Assembly: GCF_018687715.1 (NCBI RefSeq)
Contig: NC_056762.1
Location: 34,460,864-34,524,863, forward strand
Direction: 5' to 3'
Source of the DNA: Carya illinoinensis
Lineage: Eukaryota; Streptophyta; Magnoliopsida; Fagales; Juglandaceae
DNA length: 64,000 bases
The translations under genes and the position numbers were made by a program. Below, one piece after another: positions 13,210 through 26,700 of the stretch. The notes below the pieces were generated by a model that saw only the letters and a program-made list of their open reading frames with translations, did not search any database and had not been told where the DNA came from. Numbering within the stretch: the first letter of the stretch is position 1; every line of letters begins with the position of its first letter.

Positions 13210-13844
13210 CCTGACACGCCTATAGTTGTTACAGAGTCATAGGAAGGAACCACTCCTCAGAGGACAGACCATGCTCCTATCAAGTCTGGCTGTAGGGAGG
13301 ATAGGCTAGGGGAAAGGTCAGGTAATGCCCCAATTACTTTATCTGAGACTCTTTCTAGGGAAAGGAACAATACTAGACTAAATGTAGGGGGATCCTTAGC
13401 TGCCAACTCACCACAGACCTTCAGTCCAAAGGACCTACCCATTAACCAGGGTGAACAAACATTTCATGATCTGAGGGGAATAAGAGAAAGGAGGATTGAG
13501 CAAGCAATAGGGGTTGGTAGAGGCACTGGTAAACAAAACAGTGAGGAAGTAAGGAACAAAGACCATATCCTCGAGGAGGTTGACATCAATGTACCCCTAA
13601 TAGAACAACCTAGGAAATGGAAAAGGAGGGCATGAGATATAAGTCTGATGGACCATGATACTTTGCTGGACATAGGAGATGATATACATGACTTAAACAC
13701 CATTGGCACTTAGACTAGGGGCAGGACAAAAAGAAAGGAAATTTCCAAGGAATCAACTAGGAAAAAAGGGAAAGTAACATTGCAGCATGAGGAGAGGTGC
13801 ACCAAAGGTATGGCAGAGGCTGACTTTCAGCCCTGCCAATTCAG

Positions 13845-16800
13845 ATGAGTATCATAAGCTGGAACTGTCAAGGGCTTGGGAACCCTCAGACAGTTAGGAT
13901 CCTTAACAGGCTAGTTAAGGATAAGTGTCCCAATTGGTTTTTCTTATGGAAACCAAATGTACCAAGGCTAGAATTGAGACTGTTAGAAGATTTATTAAGT
14001 TTGACAGTTGTTTAGTTGTGGACAGTAAGGGAAGTAGTGGAGGTCTGGCCATGATCTGGAAGGATAATATAGATGTTCAACTTTTGAACTTCTCTAGATG
14101 GCATATCAATGTTTTTATTAAAAATAATGCTAATGAAACTCCATGGATGCTAACTGGTTTTTATGGTCATCCAATGACATCTAAGAGGGCACAAAGCTGG
14201 GCCTTCTAAAATTTCTGAAACCAACAGCCCCTACAACATGGATGTGTATGGGTGATTTCAATGAAATCACTAGTCAAAGTGAGAAAATGGGATCTTTAAC
14301 CAGACCCTACAAACAGTTAGAGGCCTTTTGTGAGGCCATTGAATTTTGTGATCTAACTGCTCTTAATACAAAGGGTCTGAAGTTTACATGGTCAAACAAA
14401 AGGTGTGGGAGGGGATTCACTAAGGAAAGACTTGACAGGGGGCTTGCCAATGATGAATGGAATATGAAGTTTCATAATGCAACATGTATGGTACTTCTTG
14501 CCATAAAATCAGATCATTCTCCTCTAGTAGTATCCTTAGTTAGCATGATAATGAAAAGTAACAGGACTCCCTCAAGATTTAGATTTGAAGCTGCCTGGTC
14601 CTTGAAGACAGACTGCATTGGTATTGTTCAAGTTGCATGGTCAAAGATAACAGGGGGCAATGATGCTAGCTCAGTAATCAGTAACAAGCTTGCCAATTGC
14701 TCCAAAGCACTGAATCATTGGAACTCAACCAGAAGGAAAGAAGAGCAAGGCTCACTCAAGCAGAAGATGAAGAGAATTGCTGATTTACAAGATGATGACA
14801 CAGGCAACCATGGCCCATCAATCAAACAGCTTCAAGAAGAAGTGGAACAAGCTTTGGATGAAGAGGAACAAAAGTGGAAGCAGAGGGCTAAACAACATTG
14901 GTTAAATCATGGTGATAGAAATACTCAATTCTACCACTTGCAGGCCAATCAAAGAAGAAAGACCAACTCCATTACACAGATTCTGGATGAAAATGGGTAG
15001 ATAACTGAAGGCAAGAAGGAGATAACATCTGTTTTTCATGAGTATTTCTCTAACATTTTCTCATCTTCAGGTCCATTTGAGTTCCAAGAATGCCTCCAAG
15101 GGATGACTCCAACAGTTACAAAAAGCATGAACACCCAGTTACTAGCCAAGTTCACTGAACAAGAGATCAAAGAGGCTATGTTCCAAATGAATCCGGTTGG
15201 ATCCCCAGGCCCTGATGGGTTTCCAGCCCATTTTTACCAAACTCAATGGGATAACATAGGCAAAAAGACCTGCCAATTTGCCCTTGCTATCCTTAACCAA
15301 AGAGGTCCCTTAACTGGTGTTAATGACACCTTCATTTCATTGATACCAAAGGTCAAGAACCCAAAAAGAGTCACTAATTTCAGACTAATTAGCTTGTGCA
15401 ATGTCAGCTACAAAATAGTTGCTAAGGTGTTAGCAAACAGACTTAAGCCTATTCTTCCTGAGATAATCTCTATGAACTAAAGTGCATTTGTCCCAGGTAG
15501 ACTTATCACTAATAATGTCCTAGTTGCATATGAGAGTCTCCATTCCATGCAAACAAAAATGAGAGGTAGAGCTGGTTATATGGCACTCAAGTTAGACATG
15601 AGTAAAGCCTATGATCGAGTAGAATGGGGTTTCCTAAAAGCTGTTATGGAAAGGATGGGATTTGATCAAAGGTTGGTTGCCTTAGTCATGACTTGCATCA
15701 CCTCAGTTTCATATTCCATTCTAGTCAATAGAGAGGCCACCCCTTCCTTTAACCCCTTAAGAGGAATTAGACAAGGAGACCCCTTCTCTCCTTATCTTTT
15801 CATCATAGTTGTTGAAGCCCTTTCCTGCCTCTTGAATCAAGCTGAACTGAAGGGCAGTATATCAAGCATACCAATTGGAACTGGTCCTATTCGTGTTAAT
15901 CATCTGTTTTTTTGTAGATGATAGCTTGCTCTTTTGGAAAGCCAACTCTTTGGAATGGAGTATGATGCTGTACATTCTAGAAATCTATGAGAAGGCCTCG
16001 GGGCAGGTAATAAACAAAGATAAAACCAGCATCTTCTTTAGTAGCAACACTCCTGCTGAGATCCAGAGCAACATTCTAAACATCTCAGGAGTTAAAGCAT
16101 CTGGCACTTTTGAAAAATATCTTGGCCTACCTGCTGCTCTAGGCAAGTCCAAAGGTGCAACATTTCACTCTCTTATTGACAGGACCTGGCAAAGAATTAC
16201 AAACTGGAAGACTAAGTTTCTGTCAGCTGCAAGGAAAGAAGTACTCCTGAAGGCTGTCCTACAAGCCATCCCAACATATACTATGGGCATTTTCATGCTT
16301 CCAGTGTCAACTTCCAAGAGACTTAACCAACTGTTGAGGAAGTTTTGGTGGGGTTTTGAGTAGGACCATACTAAAGTTCAATGGGTAAAGTGGGACCAAT
16401 TGAGCCTAGGGAAGGAGAAGAGTGGGCTAGGTTTCAGGGATGTCAAGAGCTTCAATCTTGCCATGTTGGCAAAACAAAGATGGCGCCTAATCCAATATCC
16501 AAACTCACCGCCAGCTCAAATACTCAAGCAAAAGTATTTTCCCAATGGGGAACTATTGGACTCAAAACTGGGCAACATGCCTTCCTATGCATGGATGAGC
16601 ATCCAAAATGGCCTACATCTCTTAAAGGAAGGACTGGTGTGGAGAATTGGTAATGGGAAATGAGTTAACATATGGGAGGACAAGTGGATCCTTCAACCTC
16701 ATACATACAAGATACAGTCCATCCAGCCTGAGGCAACACACTGTCCTTAGTAGCAGACCTTATTGATCCAGATTTGAAACAATGGAAGGAGCCAACTCTA

Positions 16801-17954
16801 CATAATTTTACAAATGAGGTAGATCTCATCAAATCTATCCCTATTAGCATTGGTGGGAGGGATGACCAACTAGTATGGACTGGCACTAAAAACAGTAAAT
16901 TCTCTGTTAGTAGTGCCTACCACCTACATAGAGAAATGGAGTCCAGACTTATGGGGGGGGGGGGATCCTCACACCTTGATCCCCTTTCTAGTATTTGGAA
17001 AACCTTGTGGAAGCTACCAGCTACACCAGCAGTAAGAATGTTCATATGGAAAGTATGTACTGAGGCTTTACCCACTATGGCAAACTTGGTGAGAAGACAC
17101 ATAATCACAGAGAATTACTGCCCAATATGCAAGACAGAATGTGAAACAACTGAACATGCTCTTTGGAGTTGCAAGGCTGCTAAGGATGTGTGGAGTCAAG
17201 GAAGTAACAAAATAAAAAAAATGAGTATTAACTGTGTATTCTTTAAGGAAACCTGGGGCCTTGTTAATCATCATCTACAGAGGGAAGAGCTAATGGAAGT
17301 GGCAGTAATATGTCGACTACTGTGGACCAGAAGAAATGAATTTACTCATGGAAAATGATTCATGCACCCAAACCAGATTCTAAGTAAAGCTTCTAGTGAA
17401 ATAGAGGCTTATACAAAGATTCTTGCCCAACCAGTCCTAATGAGGGGTCCACTAATGTTTGGCTCAAACCTCCTGCAGGTTCCTATAAGTTGAACTGGGA
17501 TGCAGCCCTTAATTCTACTCAAGGACTAGTGGGAATTGGCGCCATTTTGAGAGATGACCTGGGAAGAAGCATTGGAACCCTTCAAGCTAAGAGGAAGCTG
17601 AACTTGAATCATTTCAGTGGGGAGGCTTATGCCTTAATGATGAGTGTTGTTTTTTGCAAGGATATTGGTGTCTCTAATCTTATAGTCGAGGGAGATGCAT
17701 TACAAATCATCAGGATTCTTAATGGCAATTCTCTCGACTGGAGCTATGGTGGATTGATAGTGGAAGATGCCAAGAGAGAGCAAAATAATTTTGCTAACTG
17801 GTCAGTGGTTCACACTAAAAGAGAGGGCAACAAAGCAGCCCATGCTTTGGCTAAGAATGCCCTCACACTTTCTGAAGATTTGTTAGAACTTGAATTTACA
17901 CCAAGATGTATTCAACAGATTGTAAGAAGTGATATGTCTGTAATGTCTTGTTAG
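13845..17954 (+). pseudogene. LINE ORF2: endonuclease, reverse transcriptase, zf-RVT and RNase H domains, broken
   Basis: The first ATG (13845) opens SIISWNCQGLGNPQTV, the classic N-terminus of a plant LINE endonuclease. METK, GDFNEI (14251) and SDHSPL (14511) follow. The reverse transcriptase shows [36 protein letters not shown] and FVDDSLLF, where FADD is usual. A zf-RVT region (CPICKTECETTEHALWSCKA) and an RNase H domain (NWDAAL, GEAYAL, EGDALQII, REGNKAAHALAK) complete it. Damage: frameshifts near 13930, 14200-14240, 16740-16770 and 17400-17490; stops at 14998, 15478, 16361 and 16661; and an extra T in the T-run just before the FVDD codons (15905-15915). The RNase H domain is a known feature of one plant L1 branch. 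Confidence 0.92.
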
Positions 17955-18010
17955 GGAAATGAAATGTTTCTTATCTAAAAAAAAAAAAAAACAAAAATGG
18001 AATTAAGAAA

Positions 18011-18790
18011 TGAGAAAAACTTAAAACAGGTTGGTCTATTTTTTCCTATATAATGGCTCATTAATAAGTGAATGCCACATAGGCGTTCCATTTTATCTCT
18101 AATATGACTGCACCACATGCTAACCTTCATGAAAAAAAACACCCCACCAGAAATCATCCGTCCCACCCTCGAAACAAAGCCCCCTCACCTGCTGACTCCC
18201 ACTCTCAAAACCCAGCATCAGAGTTGTGATCTCCCACTCTCTTGCAACTCACAACGAAGCCCTCCTCTCTATCGGCAATTGGAAATTCAAGCTTTTCAAT
18301 GGTTCAATTGGATACAATGTTTACAAAAAGAAAAAAAAATGAAAAGAATTAGAATAATAATTTCTTGCATCCAAAGAATTAATTGCCTTTCTCAAAGTAT
18401 ATAACTTTAGTATAAAACTCTTGAAATTGATGTTCTTATCTTTTTTCTTCCACCCATTTGTCCAAAAAAGACAAAAAAATTTACAGAAGCATGAAAAACA
18501 AAAAATAACACCTACCTAATGATGGTGGACCCAGACTAGGAAATAGATTCTTTTCTTAGTGTTCTTCTGAAAACTTCATACGGGCTTAAATTTGAGTAAA
18601 CAACACTTAATCTATTGTCAAGGACTCACAACGTAAATGGTTTAGAGATGAAAGAAACATTTGCAGATGGTTTATAGATGGTATCTCGCATTTTCCAATC
18701 AGATCAATGGTACCTCGAATTTTCCAGTCGAAATGTTGTAGTCATCTTCTTGGTTTATAAATGGTTTTCAAAATGGTTTTAGGTGCTTGG
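18011..18790. repeat. Right half of the duplicated AT-rich segment, unit 1, with the empty CACTA II site
   Basis: Resumes the sequence interrupted by the LINE and matches 29353-29430 plus 34526-35240. At 18083-18085 the triplet GCG stands where unit 2 has GCA duplicated around CACTA II, so this is the unfilled insertion site. No gene was recognised; the ORF at 18117-18404 is only the shared noncoding text. Confidence 0.72.
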
Positions 18791-19340
18791 ATCCTCCGTC
18801 CACTTGAAGAAGAAACAAAATTTTCAACTACTTCATTTTGCTAGCTTGTTCTCCCTCCATACACCCCCCCCCCCGGGCGTATATCTAACATTTTCCATAG
18901 ATGAAACACTGTTTGGACTTTTGCGGCTTGAACGATAGTAGGGCTGAAGGCTTGAAGGATGAACGCACTTTTAGTATTTTGAAATTATTGGGTGTGATAG
19001 TTTTATATTCATTTGCATAGAGTTGCTAATGTGGCAGACTTTTATTGGGGGTTGTTAAAGCCTACATAAAAGACCGGCTGCTCCAAATCGGCTTTGTTAA
19101 GAAATTCGAAGATACTGGAACACTCAGTCTTGAGCCCAAAGACAGAAAAAATAAATCAACAAAGAAAACACCTTGGAGACTGGAGTTAAATACAAAACCA
19201 CAACCAAAGCAGGAGAAGAACCACAGAGCGGCGACAATTCCTCTGCCAATACTTTGCAACCCAATAGTGTTTTGCATTTACTCTCACAGCAAATACAAAC
19301 ATGTCTGCATTGAACGCCCTTTATTTCATAATTAAACTCC

Positions 19341-19398
<58 letters not shown>

Positions 19399-20367
19399 AT
19401 TTCCAGTTTAGTCCCATCCCTGGCTCAACTTGGTTTAGGCTATGGAAACCGATGTTTTGGTTTGACCCAGTATTTTGCAGATAGGAGTGCAAGTAGCATA
19501 AAGTGGAAATCTACGTGGCACTATGCTCTTCCATAAAGATGCATAATGTTGGAGAAAAAAGCATTTTGTGCTACTTAAACTCACGCCCTATAATACATAC
19601 TCCGTCTAGGATCTTTGTTGATGAAAATAAATAAGGTTTACTTCTTTGATTATTGGTGTTTTAGGACACAAAACAGAACAAAAAAGTAGTTGTTCTATGG
19701 ACCATGGGGGCAAGAGACCCACTCATCTACTCTCCACTAGAAATTGAAAATAGAAAAGACAAAAATAACAAAACATTAGGTTGCTTTTAGATATTGAGAT
19801 GAGTGGAACTAGTTGTGAATAATAATATTTTATGAGTACCATTGAGATGAGTTTAATATTTTTAGGTTGAGATGGGTTTAACTCTGTAGATGCAAGAGTT
19901 TGGCTACGACTAGATGACTAAAATGATAGATTTCACCTTATATTTTATTTTCTAATTTAAATGAATGTAAAATATCTTGACTTTATCTATGGTTACTTTT
20001 AATCTATCTAGAAGTTATTTGTAAGTGTTTTAAATAAGTCAAAAGTATAGAAGTTGAGTTCCAAGAGTTTTGGTCTTATCTAGAGAAGAGTTTGAATGAG
20101 ATACTCCGATTACTAAGAAGATTAAGTGCCAGGTGTCATCATTCCATCAGAAGAGTCCATCGTGACATAGTCATTCCGTTAGTAGAATCTATCTACAATT
20201 CAAGCTGCTTTAAGATGAGATACTTATAGGATCCTAACAGTCAAGATTCATAAAGATTTCAGCCTTGGAGATTTTGGAGAGTCTTTCAGAGTGCATGTGT
20301 GAGAAAATTCTCATTTCTAATTATTCTTCTTTAATCAAGTGTGATCATACTCCATGTTAGAGATTGA
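18791..20367. other. Intergenic DNA of unit 1, with (TC)n microsatellite
   Basis: No gene recognised. It contains a C-run at about 18866-18875 and a long (TC)n tract at about 19345-19397. ORFs overlapping the microsatellite are artefacts of the repeat. No clear counterpart was found in unit 2. Confidence 0.55.
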
Positions 20368-20372
20368 GTGAT

Positions 20373-20712
20373 TGTTATGAGATGCATAGGCTGGGTAGTG
20401 GCTTGAGAGCAATGTAGTGGTGAAGGGTGGTAAGACGTAAAGTGTATGAAGGAAGTGAAAGTTAATAAATAGTTGGGCACATGTTGGGCACATGGTTCAT
20501 TAAATGTAATAGATTGCGTGTTAAGCCTACTTACTCAGTGTAGATTACATAAATGCCCTCATCCATGTAACAAGAATAACGAATTTCACTTTCGTATAAG
20601 TACTAGTGTTTCCTTTGTAAAATTCATTTTGATAGTTAATAAAGATTGTTTCATGGAGGAGTCTGATCCCTCGAAGATCAAAAGTTGCGCATTTTACTTG
20701 TCTCTTGTTACA
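20373..20712 (+). repeat. 5' LTR of the gypsy element (unit 1)
   Basis: Begins TGTTATGAGATGCATAGGCT and ends TTGTTACA, so it has the TG...CA borders of an LTR. It matches 45530-45866 throughout, including the words AGGGTGGTAAGACGTAAAG and GGAGGAGTCT. Length is about 340 bp. A T-A-rich segment near 20600-20650 may hold the promoter, but the transcription start cannot be fixed. Confidence 0.85.
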
Positions 20713-20714
20713 AT

Positions 20715-20727
20715 TGGCATCAAAGCG
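20715..20727 (+). promoter_or_regulatory. Primer-binding site, tRNA-iMet type
   Basis: TGGCATCAAAGC directly follows the LTR and differs at two positions from TGGTATCAGAGC, the common plant retrotransposon site complementary to the 3' end of initiator methionine tRNA. Confidence 0.7.
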
Positions 20728-20769
20728 GATTGAAATTTTGAGAACTTTGTTTTTCTCATTCTTGAGAAC

Positions 20770-23280
20770 AATGACAGATGGGACTCAGTTCAAGGAGTTG
20801 GAGAAAATGGTTTTGGGTTTAAGGCAGCATCAAGAACAGTAAGAAAATAGGATTGAAGACCATCAGGGTGCTTTAGAGATCTTGAATTCAAAAATAGATG
20901 TGCTGTTAGAAGTTGTGAATGGAGGAAGACTAGGATATCAGAATGGTAATGGAAGATAGGAAGAAGGCCTTCATTCTGAGCATTTTGGGGTTTCACTAGG
21001 TATGCATTTTTGTTCTATAAAATTAGAATTTTCAAGATTTAATGGGGATAATCCAACTGGGTGGATTTATAAGGCAAATCACTACTTTGCCTTACATCTC
21101 ATGCCGAATGGACAAAAGATTTTAATGTCTTCATTTTATATGAAGGGAGATGCATTGATATAGTTTCAAGATGCTAAGGAAATTGGGACTTTCAATACTT
21201 GGAGTTCTTTTATTGATGGAATATAGTTCAGATTTGAGAGTTCATCTTATGATGATCCTATGTAAACACTAATAAGGCTAAAACAGAATGCAACAGTAGC
21301 AGCCTATAAAACTCAGTTTGAAGTAATCTCTAATAGATTAAAAGGGTTATCTGAGAATTACAAAATAAGTTGTTTCTTGAGTAGGGTGGCAAATGGGGAG
21401 AGAACAATTTGAAGTGAGGGTGACAAATGGGGAGAGAATAAGGAGTGAAGGTATGATAGAGAGGGTTCAATTTCAGATGGAAGAGAATCAATTCCTTACT
21501 AATTTTTTTTGCTATCACTAGGGGATTATGATGTGGTGGTAGGGATGCAATGTTTGAGGACTTTGGGGTCATGTATTGTGGGATTTTGATGGTCTCACTA
21601 TGTCTTTTGAGCATAGAAAGAAATCTGTGACTATTAGAGGTATGAATTCCAATAAGTCTGAGTTGGTGGAAGGGGTCTAGATTTGTCAATTGACCACTAT
21701 TGAGGGGAAGGGCATGTTGTTATAGATTGTGCAACAAGAACAAGTTAACAATGAAGAAAAGCCTAATTCTAGTATCGAGTCTGTATTGAATAAGTATACT
21801 AGAATTTTTGAGGAACCTAAAGGGCTGCCACCTATAAAGAGTCATGATCACAAAATCAATCTCAAGGAGGGTACGTTGTTTGTTTCTGTTAGGCCAGTTT
21901 TCAATCTTAAAGAGGGCTGCCACCTATAAAGAGTCATGATTACAGAGCACTGAATAGAGAAATAGTGAAAGACAAGTTTTCTATTTCAGTAGTGGATGAA
22001 TTGTTAGATTAGCTTTGAGGAGTAAATTTTTTTTCCAAGCTCTACCTCAGGTCTAGGTATCATTAGATTCAGATGAGAGAAGCTGACATTGAGAAGATTG
22101 CATTTCAAACACATCAAGGCAATTATGAGTTTTAGATTGTGCCTTTTGGCTTAACCAATGCTCTTGCCACTTTTCAATCCTTAATGAATGAGGTATTTCA
22201 TCCATTTTTAAGAAAATTTGTTATAGTTTTATTTGATGATATTTTGATATACAATAAGAACAAAGAAGAATATTTACAACACTTATCATTGGTGTTGGAA
22301 GTTTGAGCAAAATATACATTGTTTCTAAAAGAAGTAAATGCAAGTTTGGTTGTAAAGAAATTGCTTATCTTGGACACTTGGTTCCTGCTGAAGGAGTAAT
22401 AGTAGATCCATCCAAGATTAAGGCTATAGTAGATTAGCCATTACCAAAATCCATTAAATCATTAAATCCTTAAGAGGGTTCCTTGGATTAACTAGGTATT
22501 ATCAAAAACTTGTGAGAGGATATGGGTCAATTGCTGCTCCCCTCAATGAGTTGTTGAAGAAAGATGCATTTCTATAGGGACCTGAAGCTACACAGGTTTT
22601 TGAGGTACAAAAGCAAGTTGTTTCTAGTCCACTTGTTTTAGCCTCCCTAATTATTCAAGGCCCTTTTTGATTGAGTATGATGCCTCAGGTAGGGGGATTG
22701 GGGCTGTGTTGGTGCAGAATGGGAGACCTTTGGCATACCTTAGTCAAGCATTGAAAGGCAAAGCATTGGATTTATCCACATATGAGAAAGAATTGTTAGC
22801 ATTGGTGTTGGTTGTTATGTAGTGGAGACCTTATCTACTAGGAGCTACTTTTGTGATTAAAACTAACCAATAGAGTTTAAAGTTCTTGTTGGAACAAAAG
22901 ATAGGGACCCCATCACAACAGAAGTGGATAAGCTAATTTTTTTTTGAAATAGCATGAGAAGGGATATTAAGAGTTACATAAGATAATGTGAAGTCAGTTA
23001 GAAATGCAAAGTGGAGAACTTAAAACTAGTTTGGTTGTAATAGCCATTGCAAATTCGCACTAAATCATGGAATAATATCTCTATGGATTTTGTTGATGCT
23101 CTTCCTGTTTCAAAGGGATTTTCTATTATTTTTGTGGTGGTTGATTGATTTACAAAATATGCTCATTTTTCACCATTCTCTCACCCTTACATTACAGTTT
23201 TAGTAGCCAAGCTCCTTATTTCTCAGATCTTTAAGTTGTATGGTATGCCAACAACTATTGTTACAGATAAAGATGTCACT
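20770..23280 (+). pseudogene. gag-pol remnant of the unit 1 gypsy element
   Basis: Reading across frames: a gag region around 21005-21400 has the retrotransposon capsid pattern (LEFSRFNGDNPTGWIYKA, FYMKGDAL). The reverse transcriptase spans about 22000-22440 with [32 protein letters not shown] and the catalytic VLFDDILIY. RNase H lies near 22660-22900 (IEYDASGRGIGAVL; LSTYEKELLALVLV). Integrase at about 22945-23280 retains only its beginning and part of its core. Numerous in-frame stops (for example TAG in place of sense codons at 21158 and 22436) make it non-coding. Confidence 0.82.
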
Positions 23281-23761
23281 TGCCACTTGATGTAGCTCTC
23301 CATCTGTTTATTGGATTGTACTAAAATTGCCACTTGATGTAGCTCTCCATTGGGGGGGAAAATTATGAAAAATTTATTTGTTTCTGGTGCCTATCTTTTA
23401 TTTTCTTTCATGCTGTACTAGTTTTAATAGGTGTTTGTTGGGATCCCCCACCATTTACTTGTATATCCCTCTATCTATTAATCATTATATATAGAGCTTG
23501 CTTAGGGAAAAAGAAGAAGGAAACAATAGAGACTAGACACCATGCAATAGCAGAAACGCAAAATAGTAGGAAGATGGAATGAAAGGAGCTCTAAATCTCA
23601 TTTGCTTTTTTACAAGACATTCAACTTCTGCTTATTTTCAGCTCTCACTACCACATAGCACAAATGTTGGCCTATATAATTTGCCAAAGGTTACAGATAA
23701 ATTACAGTATTCCACTCATATATGAGAGAAAGAATAATATAGACAGGAAAAAGCAAATCTG
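23281..23761. other. 3' flank of CslG gene A, with deletion-junction filler
   Basis: TGCCACTTGATGTAGCTCTC (plus CAT) occurs twice, at 23281-23303 and again near 23327, bracketing about 23 bp. From about 23304 on, the sequence matches 47700-47960 beside gene B, including TTTGTTGGGATCCCCCACC versus TTTGTCGGGATCCCCCACC. The stretch nearest the gene is its probable 3' untranslated region. Confidence 0.65.
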
Positions 23762-26700
23762 CTAATTTCGATTTCTAAGAGGAAGAGAAACAAGCCCATA
23801 AAGAGCTAAAGCTAGACATGTTGAAGTTGCAGTAGTTTTGAATGGTATTCTTCCTTTATCATTCCTCAAGACCATGGCTTCGTAAATTGGCAAGGCATTC
23901 AGCACCACAAAACCTGCTAAGAACATCTGCAAAAACAGACCCTCCATTTTCCTGCCTCTTAGAACTTGCACAAGCCCCATAAGAAATGATACCAAATTGA
24001 TAATAGCTGCCGTTATTAGAGGCACAAATATGTTTGATGAGGCTCCAAACTCGAACATACCTTGTCCATATCTTTTGCTTTGTTCATCATCAATCACTTT
24101 GCTAGTCAAACCAAAACCATATGTGGAAATGCCTAAACATTTGAGGAAGAACACGAGGCATCCATACCCAAAGGCTGAGAGCCCCCTTATCATCCACATT
24201 CTCTGATCATTCCACCACTTTTGAATTGTTCCTTCCTCTATCAAAAATTCAATGAGATCTTGTCCATAAGCTCCAAGGACAAGAAACACATACAAGATAA
24301 AACTTGGCTCTGATAACTGCAATATGTTTTCACCAATAAGACAAACCTAAATGGATGAAAGGTAGAATAATAAAACAAGAGGCTTAATCTTCAAAAGCTT
24401 GACCATGCAAATTTCTTAAAGTTCAAAAGCTATATATGGAAATGTGCTTGTAATCTTTCACCATTCATCAAAACAGTCTTTATTAATAGTTAAGTAATGA
24501 ATAAAAAAAATCTTTAACCTGTAAAAAGCATACCTTTGGAAATACAGAAACTCCATGGAGAAGGGATAGTTGGGGGAGGAACGCATAGAGGGTGAGAGGA
24601 ATAAACCAGGTGGGCCATAAACAATAATGAGTGTAGGCTAGTCCCATAAAAGGGCCCAAAGATCTAGTACCGAAGGTTAAGGGACTGAAACTAGAGAAAT
24701 AAGCCTGGAGAGCGCCGATGTTCCACCGCTGGACTTGGTTTAGGGCATCAATGAGGTTGATTGGTGCATCACCCAAAAAGGCTGGCCTCTTAGGGTTGCA
24801 AAATACGGACCTCCATCCCTCGCATTGTAGCCGAAACCCCGTGAAGAAGTCCTCTATCAGTGATCCATATCTGAAGCCTACCTATATAATCAATTTGTAC
24901 AGCCAATCCATTTATTCTAATTCAGACCATAATTGTCCTTTTGATTTCCAATGCTCTACAGATATCTTGTTATATTAGCATACAATTAAGTGGATTTTGA
25001 TTCTTCGTTGTTTGGATGAACATAAAAAGAAATATATATAGTATTCAATACATATCTAGAGTTCATATATACTGCCAGAAAACTCTACACGTGTTGTATT
25101 AAATATTGTAAAATCTACATGATGTATCTATCTCTTTCCAAAATTGTCTTTCACAGCTAATTTTAAGCATCAATTCATTTTCAATTATATGAGAGCAATG
25201 AGAAAAATCTAAGACCTTTCCAAGATTGTTTAATTGGTGATTGAAACTATGTGGATTGTTTAATTGGTGATTGAAACTATGTGAGATAAATGGTAATTTT
25301 GTTTTTTCAATGAGTTTCACGATTAAGCCGTTTACCATTTGTGCAGATTAGTTTATTTAGCATTTTTAAACCTTTTGCTCCTCAAGATTTTGAATTTGAT
25401 CAAATCACCTTCATTACTAGTATGACATGTGTGATTAAAATCAATTAAAAAAGTTTTTAAAAAAAAGGTAAAAGTTTTTGTTTCTTAGTAAGTTTAAAGG
25501 TTTGAACCATGCACCGGAGGATAAGCCTTAGTCCAGATAAAATATGCTCAAATCTCTAGTTTTTTACATAATTGAAAGTTATTAATTAACATTACAATGC
25601 TAAATAATGAGAAAAAGCTTACCTCATAACCCCATTTGGTCTTGTACTCATAGTTACACCCAGCAACCTTATGTGCCAATTCCAAAACCGATTGGGATTG
25701 GATTTGCATGGACTTGTCAACAACACTGTCGGGGCCAAGTTCGGGGATCTCCAGGGGCACAATGGTTGACGGGCCACCAAAGAAAGCTCGCCGGTTGAAG
25801 AAACATCCGGTTCCGACATAATTAGGGCCCAACATTCCATCCAATCCCAAGGGATTAGAAAAGAATACTCGTTTATATTCACAACCATAAGTATCGTTCT
25901 TGTTGATTCCATGAAAGATTTGAGGGAATTGAACATATGCTAATTGGGACATGAGTTTAGGGTCTAATAGGTAACACAATGCACGAAGAGGTGTCCGTGG
26001 GTCATTAGAATACATGTCACAATCCAAGTTGAGAATTATGGGTGCGTTGGTCATGGTGGCTGACACTCGAAGCTTCAACATATACATGATCAAAAAGAGA
26101 AAATACAATTATAAATACATGAAAATTAATGATAAAAAACTATTAACAGAAAATAATATTATGGAGCATTTTGGTGCAGATACATAAAAGCTTACCAAAA
26201 CGTTGAGGGCACCGGCCTTGAAATTGTGGGTTGAAGTCCTGCTCTTTTCCCTAGAGACATAGATGAGGTTTGGCATCAAATGGTTGGTCACGTCTTTGTT
26301 TTTGCCACTCTCTAATAAGACCTGCGCATGGTTGAAGTCAATAGATATGAACATAATCACACACACACAAAAGGAAATATATATATATATATATATATAT
26401 AAACCCTTGGACTATGCATGTTAATTTTTCCCTCTTTGTTGGTTCCTTTAGTTTGAGTTCGGACGAAGGAGGGCGCGCCTAGCCTAACGTTGAATCTATT
26501 ATTATTATTATTATTTACCCTGATTGACCATTCAATGTTGATTTAGTTTCAATAAATATTTAGGAATTAAATAAATAGGATAAATTTACGTACTTGAATG
26601 ACAGTGGGATGATGTTGACGGATGAATCCATGATCTGTCCAGTTGCTGAAAGCCCTGCGCTCTAACTCTTCAGTTATATTCTCTCCACCAACTTTCCCAG

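Larger units (their letters stand above)
12198..18010 (+). mobile_element. L1-type LINE, near full length, with poly(A) tail and target-site duplication
   Basis: The body runs from about 12217 to a poly(A) tail at 17977-17990. ACAAAATGGAATTAAGAAA at 12198-12216 is repeated, with one extra A, at 17991-18010, a typical long LINE target-site duplication. The unfilled site survives in the other duplication unit at about 29336-29355, which confirms both ends. The element carries ORF1 (12334) and ORF2 (13845) in the usual plant L1 order and is about 5.8 kb long. Several stops and frameshifts in ORF2 make it inactive. Confidence 0.93.
20373..23280 (+). mobile_element. Ty3/gypsy LTR retrotransposon, 5' part, truncated within integrase (unit 1)
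   Basis: Starts with an LTR (20373-20712), then a primer-binding-like site, then decayed gag, RT, RNase H and integrase. It stops inside integrase at about 23280, where the text jumps to DNA homologous to the 3' flank of the other CslG gene. GTGAT at 20368-20372 precedes the LTR. Compared with the related copy at 43395-45866 it has also lost roughly 390 bp between RNase H and integrase, at about 22938. Many stops and frameshifts are present. Ty3/gypsy is assigned because RNase H precedes integrase. Confidence 0.88.

Noticed and set aside
19124..19492. Minus-strand ORF with an Arg-Glu repeat
   Set aside because: Produced by reading through the (TC)n microsatellite.
25619..25936. ORFs in other frames over CslG exon 4 (also 50706-51017)
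   Set aside because: Shadow frames of the conserved catalytic exon.
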